64,000 nucleotides of DNA, from the NCBI GenBank assembly GCA_964594065.1, contig CAZQKX010000010.1, positions 12,023 through 76,022 on the forward strand, given 5' to 3'. Under the pieces are notes generated by a model. That model worked only from the letters and a program-made list of their open reading frames with translations. It had not been told where the DNA came from and did no database searches. Source of the DNA: 4572-13 sp964594065. Its GTDB lineage: Bacteria; Planctomycetota; Phycisphaerae; Sedimentisphaerales; Anaerohalosphaeraceae. Each line of letters begins with the position of its first letter. Positions within the stretch are counted from its first letter, which is position 1. Below are positions 33,954-42,959 of this stretch, one piece after another. A program made the translations under genes and the position numbers.

Positions 33954-36314
33954 ATGGCAAAAGACAAAACCAAAAGCCTGTTCGGATCGGAGATAGATGA
34001 TTCACCCAATGTGTCCGGTCAGATCATCCGTGTCGCGCTGGATACAGGCGCTGATACGCTGTTTGACTATGTTCTGCCGGATTATTTGGGAATCGTTCAG
34101 CCCGGTCAGCGGGTGCAGGTGCCCTTCGGGCGTGCCAACAAACTGGCGCAGGCCTTTGTCGTCCGGCTCATTACCGATCCCGACGAAATTGCCAAGTGTC
34201 GGCAATTCAAACTCAAATCCATCAAGGCCATCTTAGATGAACAGCCGCTGCTGAATGCTGAATTGTTGCAATTGGCTCAATGGATCAGCCAATACTATGT
34301 GTGCCCATTGGGACAGGTATTCAGCGCGATGGTACCGGCAGCGGTAAAAAAAGATGTCGGTGTTAAAAAGCAAAGCATTGTGTATCTGGCACTAAACGCC
34401 AATGAATTGCTCGAATCGCTCACCAGTAAAAAGCAAAAAGGCCTCGTTGAAATCCTGCAAAAAGCCAATGCAACCGACATCGACAGCGCCCTTGAGAAAA
34501 GCGTTTTGTTGGAATCAGCAAGCTGCACCGAAAGCCCTCTTAAACAACTTATGCGAAAACAAGTTGTAAAAATCGCGAAAAAACAAGTCCTCCACGCCCT
34601 GCCGGTGGTTCCGGAAGGCCTCAGTGCAGATGCCGTTCAAATATCCATCAACGAAGAGCAGCAAAAGGCATTGGACTTTGTGACCGGCCAAATCAATCAA
34701 GGCCGATTTGGTGTGTCAGTTCTGTATGGTGTCACCGACAGCGGCAAGACCGAAGTATATATTCGGGCCATTGAAGCGGCTATCGCCGCAGGAAAACGCG
34801 CGATCATCTTACTGCCCGAAATCGCGCTGACCGCCCAGACCGTTCAGCGGTTCAGCAGTCGATTTGAAAATGTGGCGATCCTGCACTCGCAACTGTCCGG
34901 TCCGCAACGAAATGCACAATGGCAAAGTATTCGCAACAACAAGGCCGATGTTATCATTGGGGCACGTTCGGCGATCTTCGCTCCTGTTAATAATCTGGGC
35001 CTGGTGGTCATCGATGAAGAACACGAGAGTAGCTACAAGCAGGACACGGTTCCCCGCTATCACGGTCGGGATGTCGCCATCAAACGATCGCAACTGGCCA
35101 ATGCCCACTGCATTCTCGGCTCGGCCACACCGTCACTGGAAACACTGCATAACTGCAAGACAAAAAAACACTTCACGCTGCTGGAGTTGCCCAATCGCGT
35201 TAATCAATTGCCGATGCCCGAGATGAAACTGGTGGATATGACGACCGCGTTCGCCGACACCGAACACAGAGGTGTTCAGCTCATCAGCCCCAAACTCAAA
35301 GAACATCTTGTTAAAGTGCTTCAGCGTAAAGAGCAGGCAATCCTGCTTTTAAACCGCCGGGGCTACAGCAATTTTGTGCATTGTCCGTCCTGCCGACACA
35401 GCCTGACGTGTCGAAATTGCGATGTCACCCTGACATTCCACAAAAAAGGACAAGTGGCCGCCGCCAAAGAAACGATCCTCGGCCGGCACATGTCCGGCGG
35501 CTATGCGATCTGTCATTATTGCCTGTCTAAAACGCTGGTGCCCCGCCAGTGTCCCCTTTGCTCCCAAAACATGACAATGATCGGGCTGGGCTCGCAGCGG
35601 CTGGAGGAGGAATTGGCAAAAAAATTGCCCCAGGCCCGCCTCCGCCGGATCGACAGCGATGCGATGGCCGGGCAGGATTATTATGGCGTGCTCCGGGATT
35701 TCGCCGATCAGAAAATCGACATCCTCGCCGGAACCCAATTGCTCGCCAAAGGCCTTCATTTTCCCAATGTGACACTGGTCGGTATCATTAGTGCGGACAC
35801 AGCCCTGTTTTTACCGGACTTTCGCTCAAATGAGCGGACTTTTCAGATTATCAGCCAGGTTGCCGGGCGGGCCGGCCGCAGCGAAAAGAAGGGAACCGTC
35901 TTTGTCCAGACGTTTTTTCCCACCCAACCCGCTATCAAACATGCTCTGCGATATGACTTTAAAGGATTTATTGAAAACGAGTTACAACATAGAAAAGCCT
36001 GTGGGCTGCCGCCGCTTGGGCGGATGGCTATCGTGTCCATGCGGGACATGAAATTTGACCGTTTAGCGGCTGCTACAGAGCAGATGAAATTCCGGCTGGA
36101 AACGATTATCGCCACAGAAAGCCTTAAAATAACGCTCAGAGGCCCGCTGGAGCCCGCAATCGGGCGTATCCAGCGGCAGCACCGCCTCCAGTTCATCCTT
36201 CTGGCAGCATCTGTAATGGATATCCAAAAGCTGTTTATGCAATTTCGCGTCATGGCTCCCCTTCGCCCGGCGGTTCAGACACAGGTCGATATTGACCCAA
36301 TTGGCGTTTTATAG
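33954..36314 (+). CDS. priA: PriA, primosomal replication-restart helicase
   Basis: 786 residues, a usual PriA length. The N-terminal DNA-binding part reads FDYVLPDYLGIVQPGQRVQVPFG. Walker A is GVTDSGKTE (about 260-268), followed by LLPEIALTAQ, DEEHESSYKQ and GSATPSLET. The zinc cysteines occur in four pairs between about 475 and 540 (CPSCRHSLTCRNC, CHYCLSKTLVPRQCPLC). QVAGRAGRSEKKG is the last helicase motif. It reloads the replicative helicase at stalled forks. ATG with an AGAAG-like ribosome site. It precedes tRNA-Pro, which has its own promoter. Confidence 0.97.
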   Translation: MAKDKTKSLFGSEIDDSPNVSGQIIRVALDTGADTLFDYVLPDYLGIVQPGQRVQVPFGRANKLAQAFVVRLITDPDEIAKCRQFKLKSIKAILDEQPLLNAELLQLAQWISQYYVCPLGQVFSAMVPAAVKKDVGVKKQSIVYLALNANELLESLTSKKQKGLVEILQKANATDIDSALEKSVLLESASCTESPLKQLMRKQVVKIAKKQVLHALPVVPEGLSADAVQISINEEQQKALDFVTGQINQGRFGVSVLYGVTDSGKTEVYIRAIEAAIAAGKRAIILLPEIALTAQTVQRFSSRFENVAILHSQLSGPQRNAQWQSIRNNKADVIIGARSAIFAPVNNLGLVVIDEEHESSYKQDTVPRYHGRDVAIKRSQLANAHCILGSATPSLETLHNCKTKKHFTLLELPNRVNQLPMPEMKLVDMTTAFADTEHRGVQLISPKLKEHLVKVLQRKEQAILLLNRRGYSNFVHCPSCRHSLTCRNCDVTLTFHKKGQVAAAKETILGRHMSGGYAICHYCLSKTLVPRQCPLCSQNMTMIGLGSQRLEEELAKKLPQARLRRIDSDAMAGQDYYGVLRDFADQKIDILAGTQLLAKGLHFPNVTLVGIISADTALFLPDFRSNERTFQIISQVAGRAGRSEKKGTVFVQTFFPTQPAIKHALRYDFKGFIENELQHRKACGLPPLGRMAIVSMRDMKFDRLAAATEQMKFRLETIIATESLKITLRGPLEPAIGRIQRQHRLQFILLAASVMDIQKLFMQFRVMAPLRPAVQTQVDIDPIGVL

Positions 36315-36315
36315 C

Positions 36316-36344
36316 TTGATTTTTTACTCCGAATCCTGTATATT
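36316..36344 (+). promoter_or_regulatory. Promoter of tRNA-Pro
   Basis: TTGATT (36316-36321), 17 bases, TATATT (36339-36344); predicted start near 36351, a few bases before the mature tRNA. It begins one base after the priA stop codon. Confidence 0.75.
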
Positions 36345-36357
36345 CACCCCTCTTTTG

Positions 36358-36432
36358 CGGAGAGTAGCTCAGTTTGGCCAGAGCGCTGCGTTCGGGACGC
36401 AGAGGTCGCAAGTTCAAATCTTGTCTCTCCGA
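36358..36432 (+). tRNA. tRNA-Pro (anticodon CGG)
   Basis: A 75-nt cloverleaf: acceptor CGGAGAG/CTCTCCG, T8 A9, D-stem GCTC/GAGC, anticodon stem CTGCG/CGCAG with loop TTCGGGA (anticodon CGG, G37), variable loop AGGTC, T-stem GCAAG/CTTGT with loop TTCAAAT, discriminator A. C1-G72 and A73 are characteristic of bacterial tRNA-Pro. The 3' CCA is not encoded. Confidence 0.95.
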
Positions 36433-36549
36433 TTTCCCATAACCCCTTTTAATTCAACCGGTTGTAAGTTTACTGGTTGACTTTCCTCTGTTATTTGACG
36501 ATAATTGTTACTCCTTGGCGATTTACGTCTTTTTATATGAAAATCTTCT

Positions 36550-38064
36550 ATGGCAGATATTGACAATACAACGATTCAAAAAGAAGAGCCGGATCTCTAC
36601 AAACGCTCGATCAAAGGCGGCTACTGGGTCATTGCTACTCGGGCTGTGACTTTTATTCTCGGTTTCTTCAAATTTGTCATTGTTTTTAATTTCCTTTACA
36701 AGGAGAATCTGGAACTCATTCTTTTCGCCAATCTGCTGATGGGACTCTTGGTTACTTTTTCTGAAAGCGGCTTCGATGCGGCGCTTATCCAAAAAAAGGA
36801 AAGTATAAAAAATTATCTCGATACAGCATGGGTCATCGGGATTCTACGCGGAATCCTGCTGTTTATTATTATGTTTTTTGTGGCTCCCGTTTTTGCTTCT
36901 ATTAAGGCCAAACCGGAAGATGTTTCCCTGGCAATTTCAGTAATCCGAGTGATGGCAGCATGCTTTTTGATCCGTGCATTTCAAAACATTGGTATCGTCT
37001 ATTTCCAAAAAGAATTGCAGTTTTATAAAACCTTTTGGTTGAAAATAGCCGTAACATTAGCCGATATCGTACTTTCAGTTACGTTAGTACTGATTTACCG
37101 TAGCGTATGGGGGTACGTCGTCGCTCGATTGATCTCTGCTGTCGTCAACTTAATAGTAAGTTACGTGTTATCATCATATCGGCCCCGCCTCCATTTTGAA
37201 CTCGGAAAAGCCAAAGAATTGTGGAGCTTTGGAAAGTGGGTCTTCAGTAATCGCATCATCGGCTATTTCTTGTCGGAGGGTGATAACTGGTTTGTCTTGT
37301 CTTATCTTGACACAGAAGCATTCAAGCTTTATCGATCCGCCTACAATTTTTCCAATATGCCGGCAACACATCTCTCTTATGTAATATCTCAAGTAACGTT
37401 TCCGGCATATTCCAAAATCCAGAATGATGTCATACGTTTACGGAAAGCATATTTAAAAACATTCAAGCTCACCTCTTTCCTTTCCGTTCCGGTTTCATTT
37501 GCGATTTTTGTTTTCGGACCGGATTTTGTCCGTCTGTTTTTAATTGGAGAGTCTCATGCCATGATCTTCATACTCCAAATTCTTGCATTGAAAGGATTGA
37601 TGGGCTCCCTGAGTGCAACATGGCCTCCGTTATTCAGGAGTATGGGCAAACCTAAGTACATTTTGTATCTGATGTTGACATGTCTAAGCGTTCTCGTTCT
37701 TACCATTTATCCCTTCACCGTAAAATGGGGGATCACAGGCACTGCGCTGTCAACCATTCTGGCTGGGTTAATAACCGCTCCCGTCGGGTACATTTTGCTT
37801 TGCCGTATCTTAGAATGTTCATTAAGGGATATTATCAAAATCCTGTTCTGGCCTATTGCCGTGGCCGGCATTACGGGAATCATTCTTCTTGGCATGAAAA
37901 CACTTTTGCTTGAAACGACAATAGTTACATTCTTTATGCTTGGCGCATTCTCTATTTTCCTGTACGGCTTTATTTTCTGGCTAACAGACTGTTTATGGAA
38001 ACTTGGTATTCGGCAAATAATCGCGGAGTATTGGCAAACAACATTTAATAAAAACAAGTTTTAG
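36550..38064 (+). CDS. Polysaccharide flippase (Wzx/MOP superfamily)
   Basis: 504 residues with about twelve to fourteen hydrophobic segments; the start GGYWVIATRAVTFILGFFKF and the block SESGFDAALIQKKE are typical of Wzx-like oligosaccharide-lipid flippases of the MOP superfamily. It would carry undecaprenyl-linked repeat units across the inner membrane. Its position at the head of a cluster with an asparagine synthetase, an AlkP-like enzyme, UDP-glucuronate decarboxylase and a GT4 fits an envelope-polysaccharide role. The sugar specificity is unknown. The interval before it (36433-36549) holds no gene. Confidence 0.9.
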   Translation: MADIDNTTIQKEEPDLYKRSIKGGYWVIATRAVTFILGFFKFVIVFNFLYKENLELILFANLLMGLLVTFSESGFDAALIQKKESIKNYLDTAWVIGILRGILLFIIMFFVAPVFASIKAKPEDVSLAISVIRVMAACFLIRAFQNIGIVYFQKELQFYKTFWLKIAVTLADIVLSVTLVLIYRSVWGYVVARLISAVVNLIVSYVLSSYRPRLHFELGKAKELWSFGKWVFSNRIIGYFLSEGDNWFVLSYLDTEAFKLYRSAYNFSNMPATHLSYVISQVTFPAYSKIQNDVIRLRKAYLKTFKLTSFLSVPVSFAIFVFGPDFVRLFLIGESHAMIFILQILALKGLMGSLSATWPPLFRSMGKPKYILYLMLTCLSVLVLTIYPFTVKWGITGTALSTILAGLITAPVGYILLCRILECSLRDIIKILFWPIAVAGITGIILLGMKTLLLETTIVTFFMLGAFSIFLYGFIFWLTDCLWKLGIRQIIAEYWQTTFNKNKF

Positions 38065-38109
38065 GAACACAACCTACATCGATCCTTAATTTTTTGAAAT
38101 ACATTTAAA

Positions 38110-40107
38110 ATGTGCGGACTGGTTGGATATTTTAATCCCAAAAAAGAATTTGATAATCACACGATGATCTATCAGGCGAACTCTTTGATCTCCCATCGGG
38201 GGCCGGATGATGAGGGGTACGCAATGATCAATCACAAAAAAAACATCCAGAAAATGTTTTGCGGACCGGATTCGCCGGAATCGCTTAAACTGATCCTGCC
38301 GAATATAACAACCGCATCACAATGCCCTCATCAACTCGCCTTTGGGTTTCGGCGGTTTTCAATTGTAGATTTGACAGAAAAAGGACATCAGCCGTTCTGG
38401 AGTGCAGATAGAAATCTATGCCTCATTTTTAATGGAGAAATCTACAATTACGTTGAAATTCGGCAGGAATTGGAAAAATACGGACACTCATTTTCAACGA
38501 CCAGTGACACAGAAGTCCTTTTGGTTGGCTATCAGCAGTGGGGCATGGAAGTACTCAAACGATGTAACGGCCCCATTGCCTTGGTACTCTATGACAAACG
38601 AAAAAACAGACTCTTTATGGCCAGAGACCGAATCGGTAAAAGCCCGCTTTATTATGCCATCCATGAGGGCACCTTATATTGGGCCTCCGAAATCAAATGT
38701 ATCCTTCAAATGACAGGCCGTCGCTCGTTTGATTTTAACAATCAAGCCATTTATGATTATCTTAATTTTGGGTGGAGAGATTTAAACAATACAACGTTCT
38801 GGCAGGGTATCCAAACGCTCAACGCTGCAAGTTGGACATGGATCGATATGGACTCTGAACCAAACCACGAACGGTTACTGAAGAATCTTCAAATATATTG
38901 GAACATCCCTGAAAAACGAATGTTATCAAATGACATTTCTTTCGGGGATGCGACGACACATTTTCGCGAACTTTTTTCAGATGCGGTCCGGATTCGAGCA
39001 CGCGCAGACGCGAATGTTGCCTTTTCTTTGAGTGGAGGCCTGGACTCCAGTTCAATTGTAGCTGTTGCGGCCAAGACGCTGTCTAAACCATTTCGAACCT
39101 ATTCCATCAATTTCCCGGGAGAAGCACAGGGGGAAGAACCACTGGCACGATTGGTCTCTGAGCAATACCCCGACATGATTGATTATCACACATACACCCC
39201 GAACAACACCGATTTTTGGGATGTCGCAAATGACTATATCTGGCTGCAGGAAGAGCCGTTTCACTTTCCAAACGCTGAACTGTTTCAGGCGTACTTTCGA
39301 AAAGCACGAGAAGAAAATTATAAAGTCATGATTACGGGCATCGGCGGAGATGAACTATTGGCAGGCTACAGGGCCTACTTCTTTCCTCTGCTGAATACAT
39401 TGAGACAAAAAAGACGATTTGCCCCCCTCGTTTCAAACCTGTTTTTAAATACGACACTCTGGCCGATCTACCGAATTCGAAAACGACTGAAGATCATGGC
39501 TTGCCTGTTGAGGAATCATCCGGAACAATTATCCTCAGATATTCCGGTTTCGTTTTTTAATTCATCAGGCGACCCGTGGGCGCACCTATACCTCAAGGAC
39601 ATCACGATCGAACAACAAAGCATGAAGCACCAAAGCACCCCTCCATTACATTTCGAGGAGATGGCGGTCCAATACATGTCAAACTGGCTGATGAACTACT
39701 GGCAGAGAAATACAAATAAATCACATTTTGGTGTCCCAATGGAGACCCGAAGTCCATTTTTGGATTATCGGCTGGTCGATTTTGTCTTTACGCTCCCACC
39801 TGAATATCTTATGAATTTCGGCTGGACAAAATACCTTTTACGTAAATCCGTCAATCAACTCCTTCCCAAATCAGTTATCTGGAACCGTAAAAAACAGGGC
39901 CTTCCATTCAACACTGTCCCCTGGTTTCAACACGCAAAACCAATAGTTGAAAAACATATAAGATCAGTTTATAATAATCCTTATGTGGACACCGATGCCT
40001 GTATGAAACATTATGATGACCTGCTCCAACGTCAGCCCGCGGCATTATGGAGAGTGATAAACTTTTGCCTGTGGTGGAAACGCGTTATTTTGCAGGATAC
40101 TTTATAA
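38110..40107 (+). CDS. asnB: Glutamine-hydrolysing asparagine synthetase (AsnB family)
   Basis: 665 residues. Cys2 (MCGLVGYF) is the glutaminase nucleophile; RRFSIVDL, NGEIYNY and TSDTEVLL are glutamine-binding segments. The synthetase half has the pyrophosphatase loop SLSGGLDSSS (about 306-315) and GIGGDELLAGY, with ETRSPFLDYRLVDF near the end. In polysaccharide clusters such enzymes often amidate a sugar acid or an intermediate instead of making free asparagine, which is the likelier role here. It starts 45 bp after the flippase gene and ends 20 bp before the AlkP-like gene. Confidence 0.93.
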   Translation: MCGLVGYFNPKKEFDNHTMIYQANSLISHRGPDDEGYAMINHKKNIQKMFCGPDSPESLKLILPNITTASQCPHQLAFGFRRFSIVDLTEKGHQPFWSADRNLCLIFNGEIYNYVEIRQELEKYGHSFSTTSDTEVLLVGYQQWGMEVLKRCNGPIALVLYDKRKNRLFMARDRIGKSPLYYAIHEGTLYWASEIKCILQMTGRRSFDFNNQAIYDYLNFGWRDLNNTTFWQGIQTLNAASWTWIDMDSEPNHERLLKNLQIYWNIPEKRMLSNDISFGDATTHFRELFSDAVRIRARADANVAFSLSGGLDSSSIVAVAAKTLSKPFRTYSINFPGEAQGEEPLARLVSEQYPDMIDYHTYTPNNTDFWDVANDYIWLQEEPFHFPNAELFQAYFRKAREENYKVMITGIGGDELLAGYRAYFFPLLNTLRQKRRFAPLVSNLFLNTTLWPIYRIRKRLKIMACLLRNHPEQLSSDIPVSFFNSSGDPWAHLYLKDITIEQQSMKHQSTPPLHFEEMAVQYMSNWLMNYWQRNTNKSHFGVPMETRSPFLDYRLVDFVFTLPPEYLMNFGWTKYLLRKSVNQLLPKSVIWNRKKQGLPFNTVPWFQHAKPIVEKHIRSVYNNPYVDTDACMKHYDDLLQRQPAALWRVINFCLWWKRVILQDTL

Positions 40108-40127
40108 ATCAAGGAATATAAAATAAA

Positions 40128-41762
40128 TTGGATACGAATCGAAAAATATTGTTGATCGGTCTTGATGGAGGAACATGGACCGTCTTAAAACCGGCAATGG
40201 AACAGGGGTATATGCCGTTTTTAAAATCCCTGGCAGATCGCGGTGCTTCCGGGATTCTTGAATCAACGGTCCCCGCCATTACTCCCGCCGCCTGGGGGGG
40301 CTTTCAAACGGGAAAAAAGCCCGGCAAAACCGGAGTCTTTGACTTTGCATACTGGGACAAAGAAAACAAAAAAAGCCAATATGTCAGTTCCATCGATCTG
40401 GGGGAAAGGATCTGGGAAATCCTAAGCCGGAACGAAAAAAGAATCGCCGCGATTAATGTCCCCATGACATATCCTCCAGCTCCTGTCAATGGCCATCTGA
40501 TCAGTGGATTGCTGACGCCCTCTCTGGAATCTGATTTCACCTGGCCGAAAGAATTAAAAAAACAACTGCTTGAACAATTCCCAAGCTATCATATATTTAA
40601 CCTGAAAAAGATCAGCAAACTGAGGTCCGATGATGCACATTTAACTGCATTTATTGAACAATTGCGATCGATCATTAAAAACCGAACGGAGGTTGCTCTG
40701 TGGATGTTAAACAAAGAGCCGCTTGATGTTTTCATGGTTCATTTTCAAGCCACTGATGTTTTGCAGCACGTTTACTGGCATTTCATGGACCGCACTCATC
40801 CATTGTTCGATTCTTCTAAACAAGCCTTTATTTTAAAAGAATTCTATCAGTTATTAGATCAAAAGATTCGATCCGTATATGAAACCTTTACGACCATGAA
40901 CGGCGAACCTCTAACGGTCATCCTCTCTGACCATGGTTTTCAGTCTCACTTCAAACGCTTTAACCTTGGCAACTGGTTAAGCAAAGAAGGGTATCTGAAA
41001 TCATACAAACACAGGGCCGGCCATAAAACCCCCATTCTTAAGAAGATTACACGCACGTTACGAATTGGGAAGATCCTGAAATATCTTATTCCGCCATCAA
41101 GCATTGGAAATATCGATAAGAAATATGTCTCGAGAAGCGAGAAAGTCCGCTGGCCCGGATCCATCGCATATTCTGTCGGACGAAGCAACGAAGGCTTTAT
41201 TTACTTGCTCCCGGAGGATGAAGCAGAAAAAACCGCTCTCGCAAATGAAATACGCGAAAAAATACTGTTACTCCGTGACCCGGAAACAGAAAGCGGTCTG
41301 GCCCAAAAGGTCTGGCTGAAAGACGAGATCTATCATGGTGAACAAACCGACAGACTTCCTGACATTATTGTTGAACCAGCCAATGGTTATTCCTTCACCG
41401 GCTATATCCAGCCCGGCGAAGATCTGTTTCATACCGTTACTCTTCAGGAAGATATGCATATCGGAAAACATCATCGGGATGGAATTTTTGTTGCAACCGG
41501 TGAGAATGTGACCGTATCCACCGCCCCAAACGCGAGTATTACCGACATCGTCCCGACACTTCTTTACTATCTCGGCCTTCCGATCCCTGACGACATAGAC
41601 GGACAACCCCTGACGGGACTCTTCTCTGAAAGCTTTAAAAAACAAAACCCGGTAAAGAGCCAAATAAAAAAAGACACGATCCATCAATCGAAAAAGAATG
41701 ACTACTCTATCGAAGACCAAAAGAATATCGAAAAACGGCTTCAGGACCTTGGATACCTATAG
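40128..41762 (+). CDS. Alkaline-phosphatase-superfamily phosphodiesterase/phosphotransferase
   Basis: 544 residues, start TTG at 40128 (AAGGA twelve bases upstream, a long spacing; no other start gives a complete N-terminus). KILLIGLDGGTW holds the first metal Asp (13), TPAAWGGF the likely nucleophile Thr (52), LSDHGFQ a metal Asp-His pair (about 270) and KHHRDGIFVATG the later metal-site His, with the usual C-terminal EKRLQDLGYL. The family includes nucleotide pyrophosphatases and phosphotransferases. Related genes in envelope-polysaccharide clusters may transfer or remove phosphate-linked groups. No signal peptide is evident, so it is presumably cytoplasmic. Substrate unknown. Confidence 0.85.
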   Translation: MDTNRKILLIGLDGGTWTVLKPAMEQGYMPFLKSLADRGASGILESTVPAITPAAWGGFQTGKKPGKTGVFDFAYWDKENKKSQYVSSIDLGERIWEILSRNEKRIAAINVPMTYPPAPVNGHLISGLLTPSLESDFTWPKELKKQLLEQFPSYHIFNLKKISKLRSDDAHLTAFIEQLRSIIKNRTEVALWMLNKEPLDVFMVHFQATDVLQHVYWHFMDRTHPLFDSSKQAFILKEFYQLLDQKIRSVYETFTTMNGEPLTVILSDHGFQSHFKRFNLGNWLSKEGYLKSYKHRAGHKTPILKKITRTLRIGKILKYLIPPSSIGNIDKKYVSRSEKVRWPGSIAYSVGRSNEGFIYLLPEDEAEKTALANEIREKILLLRDPETESGLAQKVWLKDEIYHGEQTDRLPDIIVEPANGYSFTGYIQPGEDLFHTVTLQEDMHIGKHHRDGIFVATGENVTVSTAPNASITDIVPTLLYYLGLPIPDDIDGQPLTGLFSESFKKQNPVKSQIKKDTIHQSKKNDYSIEDQKNIEKRLQDLGYL

Positions 41763-41938
41763 TCATTTTAAAAACTCAGGCAAGATTGATACTCAGGCAG
41801 AAAATATCGGAAAAATACAGGAAAATCTTGAAAAGAACCATCTGATATCTATAATAACAACGAGGTTGGAAAGACAGAGAAACGGCTTAAGGATCGGGAC
41901 TATTTATCATCCCTTAAAACGGTAACGGAGAAGTCTTT
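41763..41938 (+). pseudogene. Spacer with decayed copies of the AlkP gene 3' end
   Basis: This 176-bp gap has no intact gene. One frame reads EKRLKDRDYL at about 41877-41906, nearly the same as EKRLQDLGYL that ends the preceding gene, with upstream residues also alike. A second stretch near 41800-41832 (AATATCGGAAAAATAC) resembles the preceding AATATCGAAAAACGG. Both are broken by stops. GGAG lies eight bases before the GTG start of the next gene. Confidence 0.45.
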
Positions 41939-42904
41939 GTGAAAAAGAAAATTCTGGTCACGGGCGGAGCAGGCTTTATTGGAAGTCATCTTGTTGAAAG
42001 GCTTCTTCAAGAGGGGCACTGGGTCATTGTAATGGACAATTTCCACACAGGCTCGAAAGGAAATATAATCTCCTTTCTTGACAAACCGAATTTCGAAGTC
42101 ATCCGTCACGACGTTACGGAACCTTTTCGAATTGAAGCCGACCATATCTATAATTTAGCGTGCCCGGCAAGTCCGATTCATTATCAGCGATCCCCGATCC
42201 AAACGGTAGAAACCTGCGTCATGGGACCCATTAACTGCCTGTCTCTTGCAAGAAATATTCACGCTCGTGTGTTACAGGCCTCAACCAGTGAAGTCTATGG
42301 GAATCCAACCGTACACCCCCAGAACGAACGTTATTGGGGAAATGTCAACCCGATCGGCCCCAGAAGCTGTTATGATGAGGGCAAGCGAGTAGCGGAAACA
42401 TTGTTTTTCGATTTTCATCGTGAAACCGGAACCGATATTCGAATCGCCAGGATCTTTAATACCTACGGCCCTCGGATGTCGCATGGAGATGGACGTGTAA
42501 TCAGTAACTTTATTCTCCAGGCCTTACGAAATGAACCCCTTACTATTTATGGTGATGGTTCGCAAACCCGCTCTTTCTGCTATGTTTCAGATCTTGTGGA
42601 AGGACTGATACGTCTAATGAATAAGGAGAACTTTACAGGTCCTGTTAATCTTGGCTGTCCGGAAGAAAAAACGATTTTAAAGATCGCGGAACTAATTATT
42701 CGGCTGACAAATTCAAACTCAGAGATCGTCTTGAAACCTTTGCCTGTCGATGATCCGGAAAGGCGTAAACCAAATATTGAGTTGGCAAAGGACATTTTGG
42801 AGTGGCAGCCAACTGTTGACCTGGAAACCGGATTTATGAAAACGATCGAATACTTCAGGCCTATTGCACCGGAAAATTCACCTCCTCAACAATCTCCACG
42901 CTAA
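41939..42904 (+). CDS. UDP-glucuronate decarboxylase (UXS), SDR family
   Basis: 321 residues; the GTG start has a good GGAG site. NAD-binding VTGGAGFIGSHL lies at 7-18, NLACPASPIHYQ and the S-T-S-E-V-Y-G block (residues about 118-124) follow, then catalytic CYDEGKR (Tyr-x3-Lys) and NTYGPRM, all characteristic of UXS. It converts UDP-glucuronate into UDP-xylose plus CO2 via a 4-keto intermediate with NAD. It belongs to the polysaccharide cluster and would feed UDP-xylose to a glycosyltransferase. Close relatives include dTDP-glucose dehydratase, but the CPASPIHYQ segment is a UXS hallmark. Confidence 0.93.
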   Translation: MKKKILVTGGAGFIGSHLVERLLQEGHWVIVMDNFHTGSKGNIISFLDKPNFEVIRHDVTEPFRIEADHIYNLACPASPIHYQRSPIQTVETCVMGPINCLSLARNIHARVLQASTSEVYGNPTVHPQNERYWGNVNPIGPRSCYDEGKRVAETLFFDFHRETGTDIRIARIFNTYGPRMSHGDGRVISNFILQALRNEPLTIYGDGSQTRSFCYVSDLVEGLIRLMNKENFTGPVNLGCPEEKTILKIAELIIRLTNSNSEIVLKPLPVDDPERRKPNIELAKDILEWQPTVDLETGFMKTIEYFRPIAPENSPPQQSPR

Positions 42905-42959
42905 AAAAATGTCGATACAATTTACAATTTCAGACTGTTTATAAACGGAAGAAAACCCC

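Noticed and set aside
41698..41925. 75-residue open frame overlapping the end of the AlkP-like gene
   Set aside because: It lies in another frame than the gene, lacks a ribosome site, and is better explained as out-of-frame reading of the gene end and its decayed copies.
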